Under the pieces are notes generated by a model. The model ran no database searches. It had not been told where the DNA came from and saw only the letters and a list, made by a program, of their open reading frames with translations. A stretch of DNA of 64,000 nt, taken from assembly GCA_035967665.1 (NCBI GenBank), contig JAYWLB010000083.1, positions 41,407-105,406 on the forward strand. The letters are read 5' to 3'. A program made the translations under genes and the position numbers. Below, one piece after another: positions 35,460 through 44,289 of the stretch (positions within the stretch are counted from its first letter, which is position 1; the number at the start of each line of letters is the position of its first letter). This stretch comes from Arctic95D-9 sp035967665. Lineage in GTDB: Bacteria; Verrucomicrobiota; Verrucomicrobiia; Verrucomicrobiales; DEV007.

Positions 35460-37937
35460 ATGTCTCCTCTTGAAATTCCTGTCTCGGCGATCGATGACCC
35501 ACTTCGGGTTTCCGGTAAGTATTTTTGTGAAGGGGGTGAGGTGACTTTTCTGAAGATCGTCACTTTCGGTCCTTTTCCTGTGGGGACTTTCCGGGATGGC
35601 GGTCGGGCGGAGCTGGAGCGGATTCGCAAGGAACTTGGAGCCAATACGATACGGATTTACGAGATTCCCACCCTCGATTTCATGCATGACTGCGCGGAAA
35701 TCGGATTGCGCGTCTTTATCACGATTCCCTGGTCACAGCACATCGATTTTTTTAAGAACAGTCATGTCCTCGCTGAGGTGGATCAGTTGCTTCTCGAGAC
35801 GATTCGTCAGTTTCGCGGGCATCCGGCGCTGGCGGGCTATTTTGTGGGAAATGAGATCGAGACAACTCTGGTTCGATGGATGGGGCGCAAGCGTGTTCTT
35901 GAGCAACTGGAACGTCTTATCGATCTGGGGCACGCCAATGATCCCAATGCCCTCTTTGCCTACGCGAATTATCCGAGCACGGAGTATCTCCTGCCCCGGA
36001 ATCAGGATTTTACGGCATTTAATCTCTATCTGGAGACCCCGGAGTCACTGGCCGGCTATTTGGAGCGATTGCAGAACCTCGCGGGGGACAAGCCGCTCCT
36101 GATTTCAGAGTTCGGTGTTGATTCGGGAGCTCATGGTGAAGAGGAGCAGGGAAAGATGCTGGAATGGCACATTGAAGAAGTCTGCCGTGCCGGAGGTGCG
36201 GGGACGACGATTTTTGCGTGGAGCGATCTCTGGCAGCGCGGTGGGGCTACGATTGCCGACTGGAGTTTCGGGCTGACCCGTCGTGATGCCACTCCGAAGC
36301 CCGCCCTCGATGTCGTGCGGGAGTGCTGGAAGCCGGTAGGCCGTCCGGGCGAGCTGGTCGCTTTGGCGGCGACGCCGAAGGTTTCAGTGATTGTCTGCAC
36401 GTATAAAGGGAGTGCCACTCTGGTGCCCTGCCTCGATTCTCTGGTCGCGCTCGATTATCCGAACCTGGAGTTGATTCTCGTTAATGACGGGGGCGATGCG
36501 AGGGTGAACGAGATCGCGTCGCTTTATCCCGGGGTGAATTTGCATTCTGTGGAGCACGGCGGACTGAGCGTGGCGCGAAATATCGGCGCCGGGGCCGCGA
36601 CGGGTGATATCTTTGTCTATACGGATGATGACTGCATCGTCGAGCGGGACTGGCTTACCTGGATCGTGAAAGGCTTTGAGAAAGGGCCTGATGTTGGCTG
36701 TGTGGGTGGCCCGAATATTCCGCCGCCGCCGCAATCAGCGACTCAGGCACGGATTATTGCCGCTCCGGGCGGGCCGGCTCATGTTTTGCTTACGGATACT
36801 GAGGCTGAGCACCTTCCGGGCTGTAATATTGCGGTTCGCAGGGAGGTGTTTGAAGAGATCGGTGGATTCAATCCGGTTTTCCGGACAGCCGGCGATGATG
36901 TCGATTTCTGTTGGCGGATTGCGGATGCGGGATATGAGCTGGGTTTTGTCGCAGCGGCCTATGTCTGGCACTATCGCAGGTTCACTCCGCGCGCCTATTT
37001 TCGTCAGCAGACGGGTTACGGGCGGGCTGAGGCGTTGCTGATGCCTTTTCACCAGCAGCGTTTTCGGGGGCTCGGCGGGGCGGTTTGGAAGGGACAGGTA
37101 TATATATCCCGTAATCCATCCAGCTCGATTGTCTATCATGGGCACTATGGATATGAACCGTTTCAACTGGTATATCCATCTCCCGAATCGGGAATGGGGG
37201 ATGTCGTTCTACATATAGTTTGGTGGGTGCTTTTACTGACAGTTACTATTGCAGGTTGGTGGTCCGGCTGGCTCTGGATTCCGGCTGCGGCGATGCTTTT
37301 CGGCACTTTGAAGGTCGCCCTGAGGCGCGCAAGTCGTTCACGGTTAGAGCCCCGGTTCGATTCCAGGATTTCCCGGCTCAAGCTCGCCGGGCTGATTCTT
37401 TTACAGGGGCTGCTCCGGAGCAGTTCCCGTATCCGGCATGGTTGGAAATCGGCTAAATGGACTCAGAGTATAGGTTTTCTCGGGATATTGGCGGCACGCA
37501 AGGCGGTTTCACCCTGGTGGAAGCTGGGTGATGAGAAAAATTTCTGGAGTGAGAATGGAGTGGGACGGGATGAACTGCTCTCTGCGATTCGCGAGGAATT
37601 TCCCGCGTCGGAAGACGATTCAACGGGGAAGACTGACATCATATTGAAGCGTGGCCTCTTCTGGAACTGGGCGGTGCTTACGACGACGGAATACCATGAA
37701 AATGAGGGACGTTTGACCCGGTTGAGGCTCCTCGCCCGGCCGCAAATGCTCACGCGACTCCTTGTTCTGCCTGCAATGGTGGGTTCCCTGCTCGCGCTCC
37801 TGAAAGAACCAACCGTATTCGGGGGCGGGCTCGCCATCGCCGTGGTTATCGGGTATTTCGCTTCAAAAAGTTTTATGAAGTTGAAGCGGGCTGACTTCAT
37901 TCGTGCCGCTGACCGGATCGGGCTTTCTCTGGCTTAA
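35460..37937 (+). CDS. fusion of a clan GH-A glycoside-hydrolase-like domain and a GT2 glycosyltransferase with membrane helices
   Basis: An 825-residue protein. The first ~300 residues form a TIM-barrel-like domain with the two glutamates expected for clan GH-A: Glu132 in VGNEIE and Glu217 in ISEFG. From about residue 306 a GT2 (GT-A fold) domain begins (VSVIVCTYKG), with the metal motif DDD at 389-391 and the GDDVDFCWR segment that corresponds to the acceptor-binding ED/QxxRW region. The C-terminal part contains hydrophobic helices (about 580-620 and 760-805). The likely role is synthesis or modification of an exopolysaccharide at the inner membrane, with a hydrolase or transglycosylase attached; the sugars cannot be deduced. 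There is no signal peptide. It overlaps the convergent yjbQ-like gene by 4 bp. Confidence 0.85.
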   Translation: MSPLEIPVSAIDDPLRVSGKYFCEGGEVTFLKIVTFGPFPVGTFRDGGRAELERIRKELGANTIRIYEIPTLDFMHDCAEIGLRVFITIPWSQHIDFFKNSHVLAEVDQLLLETIRQFRGHPALAGYFVGNEIETTLVRWMGRKRVLEQLERLIDLGHANDPNALFAYANYPSTEYLLPRNQDFTAFNLYLETPESLAGYLERLQNLAGDKPLLISEFGVDSGAHGEEEQGKMLEWHIEEVCRAGGAGTTIFAWSDLWQRGGATIADWSFGLTRRDATPKPALDVVRECWKPVGRPGELVALAATPKVSVIVCTYKGSATLVPCLDSLVALDYPNLELILVNDGGDARVNEIASLYPGVNLHSVEHGGLSVARNIGAGAATGDIFVYTDDDCIVERDWLTWIVKGFEKGPDVGCVGGPNIPPPPQSATQARIIAAPGGPAHVLLTDTEAEHLPGCNIAVRREVFEEIGGFNPVFRTAGDDVDFCWRIADAGYELGFVAAAYVWHYRRFTPRAYFRQQTGYGRAEALLMPFHQQRFRGLGGAVWKGQVYISRNPSSSIVYHGHYGYEPFQLVYPSPESGMGDVVLHIVWWVLLLTVTIAGWWSGWLWIPAAAMLFGTLKVALRRASRSRLEPRFDSRISRLKLAGLILLQGLLRSSSRIRHGWKSAKWTQSIGFLGILAARKAVSPWWKLGDEKNFWSENGVGRDELLSAIREEFPASEDDSTGKTDIILKRGLFWNWAVLTTTEYHENEGRLTRLRLLARPQMLTRLLVLPAMVGSLLALLKEPTVFGGGLAIAVVIGYFASKSFMKLKRADFIRAADRIGLSLA

Positions 37938-38368
37938 GCGTCCGGCGTTCCCACTATAGACATTACGATCTTCCGGGTGTGGGGCGCGCGGCGGTGTTCG
38001 AATAAGAAAAGGCCCTGCCAGGTCCCTAATGCGAGATTTCCTTCGTAAATCGGAATAACTTCACTGGTACGCGTTAGAGCCATACGCAGATGGCTCGGGC
38101 TGTCGTCCGGGCCTTCGTAGGTGTGAACTAAAAATGGCAAATTTTCCGGGACGAGATGATCAAAGAAGGCGTGAAGATCCGTTCTCGCCTCTGCGTCAGC
38201 GTTTTCCATAATGACAAGGCTGGCGCTGGTATGCCTTACAAACACGGTCATCTGGCCGCTTGCGATGCCGGATTCTTTCAAAAACGATCTCGCCCGGGAG
38301 CTGATTTCGTAAGTTCCCTTGCCATTGGTTTGCACTTCAAATTCTCGTGTTTGCGTCTCAAATTCCAT
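37934..38368 (-). CDS. yjbQ: YjbQ/UPF0047 family protein
   Basis: A 144-residue soluble protein of the YjbQ (UPF0047) family. The conserved HTSASL motif, a YEGPDDSPSHLRMAL-type segment with the second His, and the C-terminal GTWQGLFLFEHRRAPHTRKI motif are all present. E. coli YjbQ has weak thiamine-phosphate synthase activity, and the family's principal role is unsettled. The length is usual (about 140). The 176-bp gap to the tolC-like gene is AT-rich (for example 38369-38420), unlike the surrounding GC-rich DNA, and probably holds promoters for both genes. Confidence 0.9.
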   Translation of the reverse strand: MEFETQTREFEVQTNGKGTYEISSRARSFLKESGIASGQMTVFVRHTSASLVIMENADAEARTDLHAFFDHLVPENLPFLVHTYEGPDDSPSHLRMALTRTSEVIPIYEGNLALGTWQGLFLFEHRRAPHTRKIVMSIVGTPDA

Positions 38369-38544
38369 TTTTTTGTAAACTTATCTTAATTATTTATATT
38401 GGTTTGCAATCTTGAAAAAATTCGCTTTGTCAGAGTTTTAGTGGTTGCCCTTGGTCAGAGAGTATGCAACAAACCAGATGTCGTGTTGTAATCTTTTTCC
38501 CTGAGATTTCGATACTGACCTTTTTAATAATAAAGATATTAAGC

Positions 38545-41076
38545 ATGAGATTCGGAAAGTTAATAACTATAGCTGGGGTACTGCCTATTTTAATGGGCGG
38601 AGCTGCTGTTGCTGACGACGTTGCGCAAGCGGAGAACAATTCGTTTTTGGAGAAGTTGTTTTCCAAAGATAAGCATCAGTTCCGGAATCCGGGGCCGGGC
38701 TACAACGGTAAAATTCACGATGCGCATACCGACAGGCATGCAGAGTCAATTTCTGCGATTGTAGATGCGGAGATCGAAGCACTTGAGAATCGCGAGAACG
38801 ATCCGGTTGAGCGTTTTCCTGAAATTCCGGGTTATCTCACGGTTAAGAACAGTTCTCAGAAAAACATCGAGACGCTCATCGAAACTATTTACACCGCATA
38901 CGACGCCCGTATCGGTCACATGGACCCGCCCGATCTTCGGAGCTCACGCATTTCCGCAATGGGCAGCATTCCAACCGGATACCCCACGATTTGGAAAGCA
39001 CGCGCGGCCTCACCTGTCTGGCACGACCAGCGTCAGGTTGTTCATTCCGTTGAGGATATCTACCGCAGAGCGCTTGAGCACTCCAATCAGATCAAAGTTT
39101 ACAGCGATCTTCCTCTGATCCGTGAGACGGGAATGCAGGAAGCTGATGGTGAGTTCGATATCACCACGTTTATCGACGGTCGCCTCCAGCGCGGTAACGA
39201 GCCAATCGGTTCGACACTGACGACAGGAAACCTCGCCAATCGCTTCCGCGAGAATCGTGATTACCTCGAAGGCGGTGTTCGTAAAAAATTCGCTACCGGT
39301 GCCGAAGTGACGGTTTCCAATCGGATTTCAACCCTGAGCAACAACTCATCTTTCCTCGTTCCTCAGAATCAGGGATCTTCTGAGTTTGTTCTTTCAGTGG
39401 TTCAGCCTCTCCTTCAGGGCAGTGGTTATCATTACAACATGTCGAAGATCAAACTCGCCAAGTTTGATTCCCGGATGGCTTCAGCAGAGTTCGTGAGACA
39501 GCTTCAGTCCCACCTCCTTGAAGTGAACCGTGCCTACTGGGCTCTCTATTATGCCCGTTCCTATTACCTTCTGAGTCGTGACCTCGTCGGTGAGACCGGA
39601 AACATCCTTTCACAATTGGAGCAGCGTTCCGACCTGGATGCGCTCCAGAGTGAGGTGCTTCGCGCCCGTTCATCGCTCGCAATGCGCAAGTCGATGCTCA
39701 ACCGCGCAGAGATGGCGGTTCGTAACAGCGAGGAACGCCTCCGCGCTCTCGTTAACGATCCTGACCAGGATATCGGCTCCAATGCTGAAATGATTCCGAC
39801 AACACCGCCGATCATGACCCGTTATGTTGACAGTGTTAAGAGTGTTGCTAAAGACGCTCTGAGAAACCGACCTGAGGTCCAGCAGGCATTTGATGAGCTT
39901 CGCGCTGCCATCGTGCGCCGCGACATGCAGAAGAACAACAAGTGGCCAACCTTGAATCTCGTTGCTGAGATGATGATGGGTGACATTGAGAGCAATGATG
40001 CAGCCGGTCGTGCTTTTAAAGATCAGTGGGAGGCCGGAACAGGCTACCTCGTTGGATTCGAGTTCGAGCAGCCATGGGATAACGATGCAGACCGTGCCCG
40101 CCTTCTCAGAAGCGAGATTGAGCTGAGACAGCAAGTGAATCAGCTCCGCGCTACGATCGATGTGGTTCTTCTCGAGGCATTGGTTTCCTATCGCGAATTG
40201 ATGACCGCGTATCGCGACATGCAGGGCCGCTACTCAGCGCTTCGTGCTTCTCGTGAAGAGACTCGTCAGCTCCGTGATCGTCTCGAAGTGGATACAGAAG
40301 AGGAAGGTGGTCGCACCACGGCTTCTCAGCTTCAATTGATTCTTGATTCAATGGACCGTAACCAGAATGCCGAGGAGCTCTTCCTTGACTCAGTGGTTGC
40401 CTACAATGCTTCATTCGCCGCTCTTCAGCGTGCTCGCGGAACGTTCCTTCGTTCGGAGAATGTTGAGATTAAGCGCATCATGGACTCCGATCCTGCTCAT
40501 CCCGGTGAAGAGCTTGAAAAGATTCACGTGAGCAAGCCAACCAACATCACCAGCACAAAAGGTGGAAAGAGTTACCCTTCAATTTCCGATTCGGAAATGC
40601 CATCCTATGACCAGCCGATTCCGGATGTTCCGGAGCAGGCTTCCACTGGTGATGAAGGTTTCAGCGTTTTGGCCGAAGCGAATGCAATGAACTCAGCGCC
40701 AGCGCCTGAAGTGAAAGAGAAGAAAGGTTTGTTCAGCGGACTTCGTAAGTCGAATCAGAACGACGACAACAAAGTTGGCCGCCCGAATCGCTCCAACTCG
40801 ATGCCATCCGTTTCTGTTAAGCCTGTCTCTGACGAAGTGGTTTCCGCTTCTCCTGCGGTAGCGGCTCCGGTAGCTGCGGCCACGGCTGTTCCATCGAACG
40901 GGGGAAGCGAGTTTGCGACGAATAAGATTTCAGCTTCGACTTTCTCCAGCGTTCCAAGAACGAAGCCGATTCCGGTGATTGAAACACCTGCGGTGATGGC
41001 CCGTCCTGTGAGCAACGTCTCACTTAAGAAGACGGTAACGGTTACTCCGCAGGCCAGTGCCAAGCCTCTGGACTAA
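38545..41076 (+). CDS. TolC-like outer-membrane efflux protein with long C-terminal tail
   Basis: An 843-residue exported protein. After a signal peptide (MRFGKLITIAGVLPILMGGAAVAD, about 24 residues) and a roughly 130-residue lead-in, a TolC/OEP-like region (about 180-640) is seen, with a beta-strand part giving ANRFREN and GSGYHYNMSKIKLA and long alpha-helical coiled coils around QLQSHLLEVNRAYWALYYAR and LRNRPEVQQAFDEL. TolC family members form trimeric channels across the outer membrane and periplasm. The C-terminal ~200 residues are a Pro/Ser/Ala/Lys-rich tail not found in E. coli TolC. It is the first gene of a cluster with a SecA-like ATPase, an HlyD-like adaptor and a small protein. An ATG at 38464 would put a non-signal extension in front. 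Confidence 0.85.
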   Translation: MRFGKLITIAGVLPILMGGAAVADDVAQAENNSFLEKLFSKDKHQFRNPGPGYNGKIHDAHTDRHAESISAIVDAEIEALENRENDPVERFPEIPGYLTVKNSSQKNIETLIETIYTAYDARIGHMDPPDLRSSRISAMGSIPTGYPTIWKARAASPVWHDQRQVVHSVEDIYRRALEHSNQIKVYSDLPLIRETGMQEADGEFDITTFIDGRLQRGNEPIGSTLTTGNLANRFRENRDYLEGGVRKKFATGAEVTVSNRISTLSNNSSFLVPQNQGSSEFVLSVVQPLLQGSGYHYNMSKIKLAKFDSRMASAEFVRQLQSHLLEVNRAYWALYYARSYYLLSRDLVGETGNILSQLEQRSDLDALQSEVLRARSSLAMRKSMLNRAEMAVRNSEERLRALVNDPDQDIGSNAEMIPTTPPIMTRYVDSVKSVAKDALRNRPEVQQAFDELRAAIVRRDMQKNNKWPTLNLVAEMMMGDIESNDAAGRAFKDQWEAGTGYLVGFEFEQPWDNDADRARLLRSEIELRQQVNQLRATIDVVLLEALVSYRELMTAYRDMQGRYSALRASREETRQLRDRLEVDTEEEGGRTTASQLQLILDSMDRNQNAEELFLDSVVAYNASFAALQRARGTFLRSENVEIKRIMDSDPAHPGEELEKIHVSKPTNITSTKGGKSYPSISDSEMPSYDQPIPDVPEQASTGDEGFSVLAEANAMNSAPAPEVKEKKGLFSGLRKSNQNDDNKVGRPNRSNSMPSVSVKPVSDEVVSASPAVAAPVAAATAVPSNGGSEFATNKISASTFSSVPRTKPIPVIETPAVMARPVSNVSLKKTVTVTPQASAKPLD

Positions 41077-41100
41077 TTACGAAGGCGCTTTTTTATAAAA

Positions 41101-41136
41101 AAACTCCCCTCCGGATAGATTCCGGAGGCGTAGTTT
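41101..41136 (+). promoter_or_regulatory. stable hairpin between the TolC-like and SecA-like genes
   Basis: Perfect 8-bp stem CCTCCGGA (41108-41115) with TCCGGAGG (41121-41128) around a 5-nt loop, extended across an internal loop by AAACT (41101-41105) and AGTTT (41132-41136). It ends 9 bp before the SecA-like start and directly abuts the GGAG that precedes it. On the minus strand it is followed by T7, but no minus-strand gene reads into it. It may attenuate or control translation of the SecA-like gene, or partly separate it from tolC. Confidence 0.55.
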
Positions 41137-41145
41137 AACGGGAGT

Positions 41146-43110
41146 ATGAGTAACTCTCTCCTGTCACGCCAGTATGACCGCTCCGCATATTTGCAGGGGC
41201 GGTTTCTGCATCGTTTCGATTCTCTGTTTCGAAAGAAAAAGGCAGTCCCTGATACGGTTCGGCTCTCGCGCATCAATGCTGCCGGGAAGCTCATCGCGAA
41301 TTTGTCTGACGACGCGATTCGCGAGCGGGTTGAGCGCCTCAAGGATGTCGTGAGGAAAGACGCGAATGCACTTCCTTCCATCATTGAAGAGGGGTTTGCC
41401 CTCCTCAGGGAGGTCTCGCGGCGGACTACGGGGTTGTTCCACTATGATGAGCAGATTCTCGCGGGGCTTGCTCTGGTTCGAGGGGGTGTCGCTGAAATGG
41501 CTACGGGGGAGGGCAAAACTCTCGCGGTGAGTCTTCCTGCTTTCGTCTTTTCACTTGTCGGTAGAGGGGTGCATGTCGTGACGGTTAACTCATACCTCGC
41601 TGGACGGGACTTTGAATTCTCGAAGCCGATCTTTGATTTTCTGGGTATTTCGATCGGCTTGCTTCCGGAAGGTAAGGAGGCAACTCCGGCTGAGAAAAAG
41701 GAGGCCTATCACTGTGATATCACCTACGGCGTGGGATATGAGTATGGCTTTGACTACATGCGGGATCAGCTCATTTGGATGAGGCATCCGGGTGGGACAC
41801 CGGGTGAGGATCTGCGCTATGCGATTCGCGGCATTGAAAAGCCCGAGCCGGATGTCTGTCAGCGGGGGCTGGCCTACGCTATCATTGATGAGGTCGACAG
41901 TGTTTTAATTGATGAGGCGGGAAGCCCCCTTTTGATCAGTGAGGCGGCGAAGCCGGGTGAGGGGGCTGATCTTCCTTTTTTTCGGGCGAGGGATTTGGCG
42001 CTGAATCTCGTGGAAAGTGAGCATTACTCTCTTGATCGGAACCGCAGGAAGATTGATCTCACCGTTGAGGGGCGTCGGGAAATTTTCAGAGATGATTCAG
42101 TGATTCCCTGGGAGCTTTTGAGACGTCCCTGGGAGGTTTACATCATCAATGCTCTCAAAGCGGAATTTCTTTTTCACCGGGACGAGCAGTATGTCGTCGA
42201 TGATGAGGGAAAGGTGGTGATCGTCGATGAGTTTACCGGGCGACGGTTTGCGGACCGGAGTTGGAGAGAAGGTCAGCATCAGGCGGTTGAGGCGAAAGAG
42301 GAGGTTGAGGTGCGACCGGAGGCTGATTCCGCTGCGAGTATTACGAGGCAGCGATTTTATGCTCTTTATGATGTGATCTGCGGCCTGACGGGGACTGCAG
42401 GAGAAAGTGCCGGGGAATTCTGGCGCTTTTTCAAAATGCATGTTGTGCCGGTTCCGCTTCATGTTCCGAGTCGTCGCAAAATTTTCCCGGAGAGAATCTT
42501 CCTGAGCCACGAGGCGATGGACAGAGCGATCGTGGCTGACATTGCGGAGCGTTATCAGCGGCACCAGCCCGTGCTGGTCGGGACGAGGACGATTCGCGAC
42601 AGCGAGCGTCTTGCTGCAAGCTTGAGTGAAACCGGAATTCCCCATCGGGTCTTGACCGCGAAGCAGGATGCTGAGGAGGACGAAATCATCGCTTCAGCAG
42701 GTGAACCGGGGAGTATTCTTATCGCGACGAACATGGCAGGGCGGGGAACCCATATTGATTTACCCGCGTCGGTGAAAAACGCGGGAGGGCTTCACGTTAT
42801 TGCTGTTGAGAGAAATGAATCTGTCCGCATTGACCGTCAGCTCGTGGGGCGTGGAGCCCGTCAGGGGCAGCCGGGATCGGCTCAATCGTTCGTTTCGGCG
42901 GAGGATTACCTGCTGGAGATCTACGCGGAAGAGGTTGGCGAGCAGATCAAAGGGATGAAGGCGGATGAAAACGGTGAGTTGCCTGGAAAATTGAAAGCAG
43001 TCTTTGATAAAGTGCAGGCAGAGGTCGAACGTACCCGGTACGAGATGCGATTGAGAATGGCGGAGAGAGACGAATGGCTGGAAGAAACCAAAGAATCACT
43101 AGCACGATGA
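41146..43110 (+). CDS. shortened SecA-like ATPase
   Basis: A 654-residue relative of the SecA motor, which normally has about 850-900 residues. The DEAD-like ATPase core is complete: Walker A MATGEGKT at 118-125, DEVD at 248-251, a preprotein-crosslinking-like region (about 255-330), and NBD2 with ATNMAGRGTHID (canonical GRGTDI has Asp where this has His) and VGRGARQGQPGS. The protein ends inside the scaffold helix; the helical wing, two-helix finger and zinc-binding C terminus of SecA are absent. No substitute domain is visible. It is thus probably not the housekeeping SecA and may drive transport of a special cargo with the flanking TolC- and HlyD-like proteins. The adaptor gene start overlaps its stop by 4 bp (ATGA), so they are co-translated. 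Confidence 0.87.
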   Translation: MSNSLLSRQYDRSAYLQGRFLHRFDSLFRKKKAVPDTVRLSRINAAGKLIANLSDDAIRERVERLKDVVRKDANALPSIIEEGFALLREVSRRTTGLFHYDEQILAGLALVRGGVAEMATGEGKTLAVSLPAFVFSLVGRGVHVVTVNSYLAGRDFEFSKPIFDFLGISIGLLPEGKEATPAEKKEAYHCDITYGVGYEYGFDYMRDQLIWMRHPGGTPGEDLRYAIRGIEKPEPDVCQRGLAYAIIDEVDSVLIDEAGSPLLISEAAKPGEGADLPFFRARDLALNLVESEHYSLDRNRRKIDLTVEGRREIFRDDSVIPWELLRRPWEVYIINALKAEFLFHRDEQYVVDDEGKVVIVDEFTGRRFADRSWREGQHQAVEAKEEVEVRPEADSAASITRQRFYALYDVICGLTGTAGESAGEFWRFFKMHVVPVPLHVPSRRKIFPERIFLSHEAMDRAIVADIAERYQRHQPVLVGTRTIRDSERLAASLSETGIPHRVLTAKQDAEEDEIIASAGEPGSILIATNMAGRGTHIDLPASVKNAGGLHVIAVERNESVRIDRQLVGRGARQGQPGSAQSFVSAEDYLLEIYAEEVGEQIKGMKADENGELPGKLKAVFDKVQAEVERTRYEMRLRMAERDEWLEETKESLAR

Positions 43111-43979
43111 ATAGAATCCCAAGCCTGCTGATTGTTCTTTTATGGACCTGTTGTTTTTCGTGCACCTTTGCGGCGGAGAAAGAAATTAAGGTGCTCGGGT
43201 ATCTCGAACCCTATCGGAGTATCGAGATGAATGCGTCTGAAGCCGGAGTGATTGGTAAAATACACGTTTCGGAAGGGGAGGCGGTCGCAGAGGGGCAGGA
43301 ATTGTTGAGTTTGGACAACAGCGTTCTTGAGGCACAGCTGGCTATTGCAAAAGTTCAGGCGGCGAGTGAGGCCGCAATCATCGTGGCGAATGCCGATCTA
43401 TCGGTTTCCAAAGAGCGCTACGACAAATTATACAAATTGAAGCGAAGCGGCACCGCGCACTCTTCGGAAGTTTCACGCGCTGAAGCTGATATGAAGAAAG
43501 CGGAGGGACAGGTGAGTATTGCCAACGAAGAGAAGAAGATTGCCGAATTTCGAGTTCAGGAGATCGATGCTCAAATCGCCCGTCGGGTTTTGAGAAGTCC
43601 GATTGATGGTGTCGTCCTTGAGATTAACCGTGAGATCGCGGAATCGGCAACCTCGCCGCAGGAAGGCGTTCAGAACCGCCCGCTGGTAAAAGTAGCTCAG
43701 ATCGACCGTCTCAAACTCGTGATCCATGTCCCTTCCGTTTATTCTCTGGGATTGGAGGTCGGAAAACAGCTCCCGGTGCGCATTCTTAAGCAAAGCAGTC
43801 TCAGTCTGGACAGGGGGGAGGCGGCGTTGACGACATCGGGAACGATTGAGTTCGTTTCGCCGGCTATTGATCCCTCCAGTGAGACCCTGCGAACACGTTT
43901 AGTTATAGATAATCGTGAGGGTAAATTACAGAGTGGATCTCATGCGTTAGTAATATTTGAAGATTCCCCTGAAAGCTAG
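43107..43979 (+). CDS. HlyD/RND-type periplasmic adaptor (membrane fusion protein)
   Basis: A 290-residue adaptor with a signal peptide (NRIPSLLIVLLWTCCFSCTFAAE). The barrel-sandwich (lipoyl-like) halves flank a coiled-coil hairpin: GVIGKIHVSEGEAVAEGQELLSLD before, and RSPIDGVVLEINREIAE after, with a helical hairpin between (about 80-160). A short beta-barrel end follows. Such adaptors link an inner-membrane transporter to TolC in type I secretion and efflux. Here no ABC, RND or MFS transporter is encoded nearby; instead the ATG overlaps the stop of the SecA-like gene (ATGA). It is short compared with HlyD (478) but close to minimal MFPs. Confidence 0.87.
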   Translation: MNRIPSLLIVLLWTCCFSCTFAAEKEIKVLGYLEPYRSIEMNASEAGVIGKIHVSEGEAVAEGQELLSLDNSVLEAQLAIAKVQAASEAAIIVANADLSVSKERYDKLYKLKRSGTAHSSEVSRAEADMKKAEGQVSIANEEKKIAEFRVQEIDAQIARRVLRSPIDGVVLEINREIAESATSPQEGVQNRPLVKVAQIDRLKLVIHVPSVYSLGLEVGKQLPVRILKQSSLSLDRGEAALTTSGTIEFVSPAIDPSSETLRTRLVIDNREGKLQSGSHALVIFEDSPES

Positions 43980-44007
43980 TATAGAAACACTTTTATTATA
44001 GATTAGA

Positions 44008-44280
44008 ATGAGCGACTTTATCTCAACCATAGGTGGAAAAATAGTTAACTTGAATGCTATCGCATTTCTCACCTCACGTACACGACAAGCTCCCGACGGG
44101 GCTGCTGAAGGGGGCGAAAAACAGATTGTGATCGGATTTTCCGCTGCTTCAACGATCGCTCAAGGCGCCAGCATGATGCCGCTTTCGTTAGTGCTTCAAG
44201 GGGCTGAGGCCGGTGACTTTCTGGACCAGCTTGCTGCAAAAGGAATCGAAGTGGGGCATCTCCGCGCGAAGTTGGCCTAG
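44008..44280 (+). CDS. small protein of unknown function in the TolC/SecA-like/HlyD cluster (90 aa)
   Basis: I do not recognise this protein. It begins MSDFISTIGGKIVNLNAIAFLT, has a hydrophobic but not clearly transmembrane middle (QIVIGFSAASTIAQGASMMPLSLVLQG) and ends in an amphipathic helix. There is no signal peptide by eye. The predicted beta-strand pattern near the start resembles small bacterial proteins that bind ligands or partners through a beta hairpin. It follows the HlyD-like gene by 28 bp on the same strand and is likely part of that operon. The next gene, on the other strand, ends 9 bp beyond its stop. Confidence 0.7.
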   Translation: MSDFISTIGGKIVNLNAIAFLTSRTRQAPDGAAEGGEKQIVIGFSAASTIAQGASMMPLSLVLQGAEAGDFLDQLAAKGIEVGHLRAKLA

Positions 44281-44289
44281 TAGGGAAAC

